Assembly (NCBI GenBank): GCA_028285165.1
Contig: JANQQB010000410.1
Span: 1-48,576 of the forward strand
Reading direction: 5' to 3'
DNA length: 48,576 nucleotides
DNA from: Rhodobiaceae bacterium
GTDB taxonomy: Bacteria > Pseudomonadota > Alphaproteobacteria > Rhizobiales > JANQQB01
In this document: positions 46,498 to 48,576 of the stretch, in pieces
Layout of the letters: every line of letters begins with the position of its first letter
How positions within the stretch are numbered: position 1 is the stretch's first letter
The notes under the pieces: generated by a model
Database searches by the model: none
What the model was told of the DNA's origin: nothing
What the model saw: the letters and a program-made list of their open reading frames with translations, nothing else
Program-made: the position numbers and the translations under genes

Positions 46498-47190
46498 GTG
46501 TTTGTTCCCTTGCATGACGCCAATTCCCTGAAGCGCATCGACCAACCGATTGTGACGTGGCTGATCCTGGCAGCCAGTGTGGTCGTTTATGCCGTCTTTC
46601 AGGTGGGCGCCGTCGACATGGAGGCCCGACAATTCGTCTACCAGTTCGGAACCATCCCGTCGGTGGTCAACGATCGCGCCGTGCTGCCGTCGGAAATTGC
46701 CGTCCTGCCCGACGGGTTTTCGCTGGTAACCTATGCCTTCCTGCACGGCGATGTGATGCATCTCGTCGGCAACATGCTGTTCCTGTGGGTGTTCGGCGAC
46801 AATGTCGAGGACGCGATGGGACACGTGCGGTTTGCGTTCTTCTACGCCGCCTGTGCCGTGGCCGGTGGCTTGGCCTATGTCTGGGCCTTTCCGGGATCCG
46901 ATGCGCCGCTGATCGGTGCGTCGGGCGCCGTGTCCGGAGTCGTGGCGGCCTATCTCATGCTGCATCCGAAAGTGAAGCTCTGGGTCCTGGCCTTTGCCTG
47001 GCTGCCATTGCAATTGCGGGCTCAATGGCTGTTGGGGGCCTGGGTGCTGTTGCAGTTCTATTCGCTGTTCACACAGAGCGGCGGCGCCATTGCATGGATC
47101 GCGCATGTCGGCGGGCTTTTTGCCGGAGCGATCCTGATCGTCGTGCTGCGCCGACCGGGCACGCCGCTTTTCGACCGATCGCCGTCGTAA
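46498..47190 (+). CDS. Rhomboid family intramembrane serine protease
   Basis: A 230-residue membrane protease with six or seven predicted helices. The catalytic dyad is Ser142 (LIGASGAVSG) and His203 (WIAHVGGLFAG), with the HxxxxHxxxN motif at His83, His88 and Asn92. Such proteases cut within transmembrane helices; the substrate is unknown. GTG 46498 is used. The C-terminal cytoplasmic tail is short and carries no extra domain. Confidence 0.93.
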   Translation: MFVPLHDANSLKRIDQPIVTWLILAASVVVYAVFQVGAVDMEARQFVYQFGTIPSVVNDRAVLPSEIAVLPDGFSLVTYAFLHGDVMHLVGNMLFLWVFGDNVEDAMGHVRFAFFYAACAVAGGLAYVWAFPGSDAPLIGASGAVSGVVAAYLMLHPKVKLWVLAFAWLPLQLRAQWLLGAWVLLQFYSLFTQSGGAIAWIAHVGGLFAGAILIVVLRRPGTPLFDRSPS

Positions 47191-47254
47191 TCCGCATCGG
47201 ACCCGCGCGCGTGTCCGCTAAAATCTCCGCCGGTCCGCCCGGTGGCGGCCCGTG

Positions 47255-47283
47255 TTGACAGGAATTTGCCGCGTATTTAGTGT
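47255..47283 (+). promoter_or_regulatory. Promoter candidate for etfBA
   Basis: A perfect TTGACA, 17-bp spacer, TAGTGT in the 236-bp gap before etfB. Leader of about 137 nt. Confidence 0.5.
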
Positions 47284-47426
47284 CCGCTGCGCTCGATTAG
47301 ACGCCATGCGCGGACCGCCGATCACGCGGCGCGCGGAAGCCCACCAAACTAGTCAAGACACGCGAAACGCAGGAAACGCGGCGTCCCGGCCGGGACCGTC
47401 ACGCGGTTCAGTAAAAGGACAAACAA

Positions 47427-48176
47427 ATGAAGATCTTGGTGCCGGTGAAAAGGGTGATCGACTACAACGTTAAAGTGCGGGTTAAGGCTGATGGGTCGGG
47501 CGTGGACCTTGCCAACGTGAAAATGTCGATGAATCCGTTCGACGAGATTTCGGTCGAAGAGGCTATCCGGTTGAAGGAAGCCGGAACGGTCACGGAAATC
47601 GTCGCTGTTTCGATCGGCCCGCAACAGGCACAGGAAACGATCCGCACGGCCCTGGCCATGGGCGCGGACCGGGGCATCCTCGTCAAGACCGACGACCTGG
47701 TTGAACCGCTCGCGGTCGCCAAGATCCTGAAAGCCATTGTCGACGAAGAACAGCCCGGCCTCGTGATCGTCGGCAAGCAGGCCATCGACGACGATTCCAA
47801 CCAGACCGGCCAGATGCTGGCTGCGCTGCTCGGCTGGTCGCAGGGCACGTTCGCGTCGCGGATCGCGATCGACGGCGAAACGATCAACGTCACGCGCGAG
47901 GTCGATGGCGGCCTGCAGACCGTCGCCTTGAAGATGCCGGCAATCGTGACCACCGACCTGCGGCTGAACGAGCCGCGCTACGCCTCGCTGCCGAACATCA
48001 TGAAGGCGAAGAAAAAACCGCTCGATACCAAGGCGCCGGAGGATTACGGCGTCGATATCGCGCCGCGTCTCAAGGTTCTGGAAACCGTCGAGCCGCCGGC
48101 CCGCCAGGCCGGCGTGAAAGTCGACTCGGTTGCCGAACTCGTGGACAAACTCAAGAACGAAGCCGGCGTTCTCTAG
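47427..48176 (+). CDS. etfB: Electron transfer flavoprotein beta subunit
   Basis: A 249-residue subunit of ETF, which takes electrons from acyl-CoA and other dehydrogenases and passes them to ETF-ubiquinone oxidoreductase. It binds [38 protein letters not shown] and [22 protein letters not shown] are diagnostic. The canonical etfB-etfA order follows, 22 bp apart. Confidence 0.96.
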   Translation: MKILVPVKRVIDYNVKVRVKADGSGVDLANVKMSMNPFDEISVEEAIRLKEAGTVTEIVAVSIGPQQAQETIRTALAMGADRGILVKTDDLVEPLAVAKILKAIVDEEQPGLVIVGKQAIDDDSNQTGQMLAALLGWSQGTFASRIAIDGETINVTREVDGGLQTVALKMPAIVTTDLRLNEPRYASLPNIMKAKKKPLDTKAPEDYGVDIAPRLKVLETVEPPARQAGVKVDSVAELVDKLKNEAGVL

Positions 48177-48198
48177 AACCGCCGATCAGGAGGGCACA

Positions 48199-48576
48199 AT
48201 GACCACACTCGTGATTGCCGAACACGACAACACAGACGTCAATGACGCAACGCACAAGACCGTAACAGCGGCTGCCGAACTCGGCGGCGAAATCCATCTT
48301 CTGGTCGTCGGCAAGGATTGTCGCTCTGCCGCCGAACAGGCGGCCCAGATCCAGGGCGTTTCCAAGGTGCTGTTGGCAAATGGCGACGAATTCGAGCACA
48401 TGCTCGCCGAACCGGTCGCCAGCCTGATCGTATCCCTTGCGGGCAGCTATGACGCGATCCTGGCGCCGGCGACCGCAAACGGCAAGAATGTCATGCCGCG
48501 AGCCGCCGCCCTGCTCGATGTCATGCAGGTCTCCGATATCACGGCCGTCAAGGGTCCGGACACGTTCGAGCGGCCG
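48199..48576 (+). CDS. etfA: Electron transfer flavoprotein alpha subunit, N-terminal part, truncated by window edge
   Basis: The first 126 codons of etfA, running off the window. The N-terminal MTTLVIAEHDN and AAELGGEIHLLVVG match the alpha subunit; the FAD-binding C-terminal domain is outside. A perfect AGGAGG SD (48188-48193) sets the ATG at 48199. It pairs with EtfB to form the flavoprotein. Confidence 0.94.
   Translation, partial: MTTLVIAEHDNTDVNDATHKTVTAAAELGGEIHLLVVGKDCRSAAEQAAQIQGVSKVLLANGDEFEHMLAEPVASLIVSLAGSYDAILAPATANGKNVMPRAAALLDVMQVSDITAVKGPDTFERP

Overview
The window is a GC-rich chromosomal segment of an alphaproteobacterium. The gene content and order support this: aroE-maf-ppsR facing hemE-hemJ-rho-mnmE-mnmG-rsmG-parA-parB, then holA, lptE and leuS, plus family markers such as hemJ, DUF4167, DUF1178, a PduO-type adenosyltransferase beside a twin-transmembrane protein, and a ptsP-prfA-prmC block. 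I cannot name the genus from sequence alone. Nearly everything is core housekeeping; I see no phage, CRISPR, secretion-system or defence island.

Region 1 (about 1-11,060) looks like the replication origin neighbourhood. The gap between ppsR and hemE has an AT-rich stretch, a consensus IHF site and several TCCACA-core DnaA-like boxes. This matches the hemE-linked origin known in Caulobacter and Rickettsia. Two perfect 16-bp parS sites lie 4.5-7 kb away, one between mnmE and mnmG and one inside the rsmG reading frame, just ahead of parA-parB. This is an origin/segregation module with haem synthesis (hemE, hemJ), transcription termination (rho) and tRNA/rRNA modification genes embedded in it.

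Region 2 (11,150-15,500) is a leftward leuS-lptE-holA cluster. Upstream of leuS is a 153-bp palindromic element flanked by CTAG, probably a miniature inverted-repeat element. Region 3 (15,900-24,720) holds the PLP-homeostasis gene yggS, a TerB-like gene, a leftward zwf-pgl-eda-pgi sugar-catabolism cluster without edd, and secA. Region 4 (24,980-32,230) runs mostly rightward: a periplasmic PPIase, the overlapping argJ-GNAT-mutT trio, a lone Flp pilin, comF, a glutaredoxin, and a nitrilase/DUF1178 pair. A BioC/NDUFAF5-like methyltransferase runs leftward between the pilin and comF.

Region 5 (32,260-42,060) is leftward: clpB, DUF4167, prmC, prfA, ptsP and lysC. prmC overlaps prfA, whose product PrmC methylates. 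Region 6 (42,200-48,576) holds ubiG, a divergent TetR regulator/SDR pair with a 17-bp palindrome between them, a twin-membrane protein, a PagL-like lipid A deacylase, a cob(I)alamin adenosyltransferase, a rhomboid protease, and etfB with the start of etfA.

Many genes are translationally coupled by 1-14 nt overlaps, and GTG or TTG starts are common. Starts were chosen from family length, Shine-Dalgarno (SD) position and context. Promoter, operator and origin calls are pattern-based and carry lower confidence.
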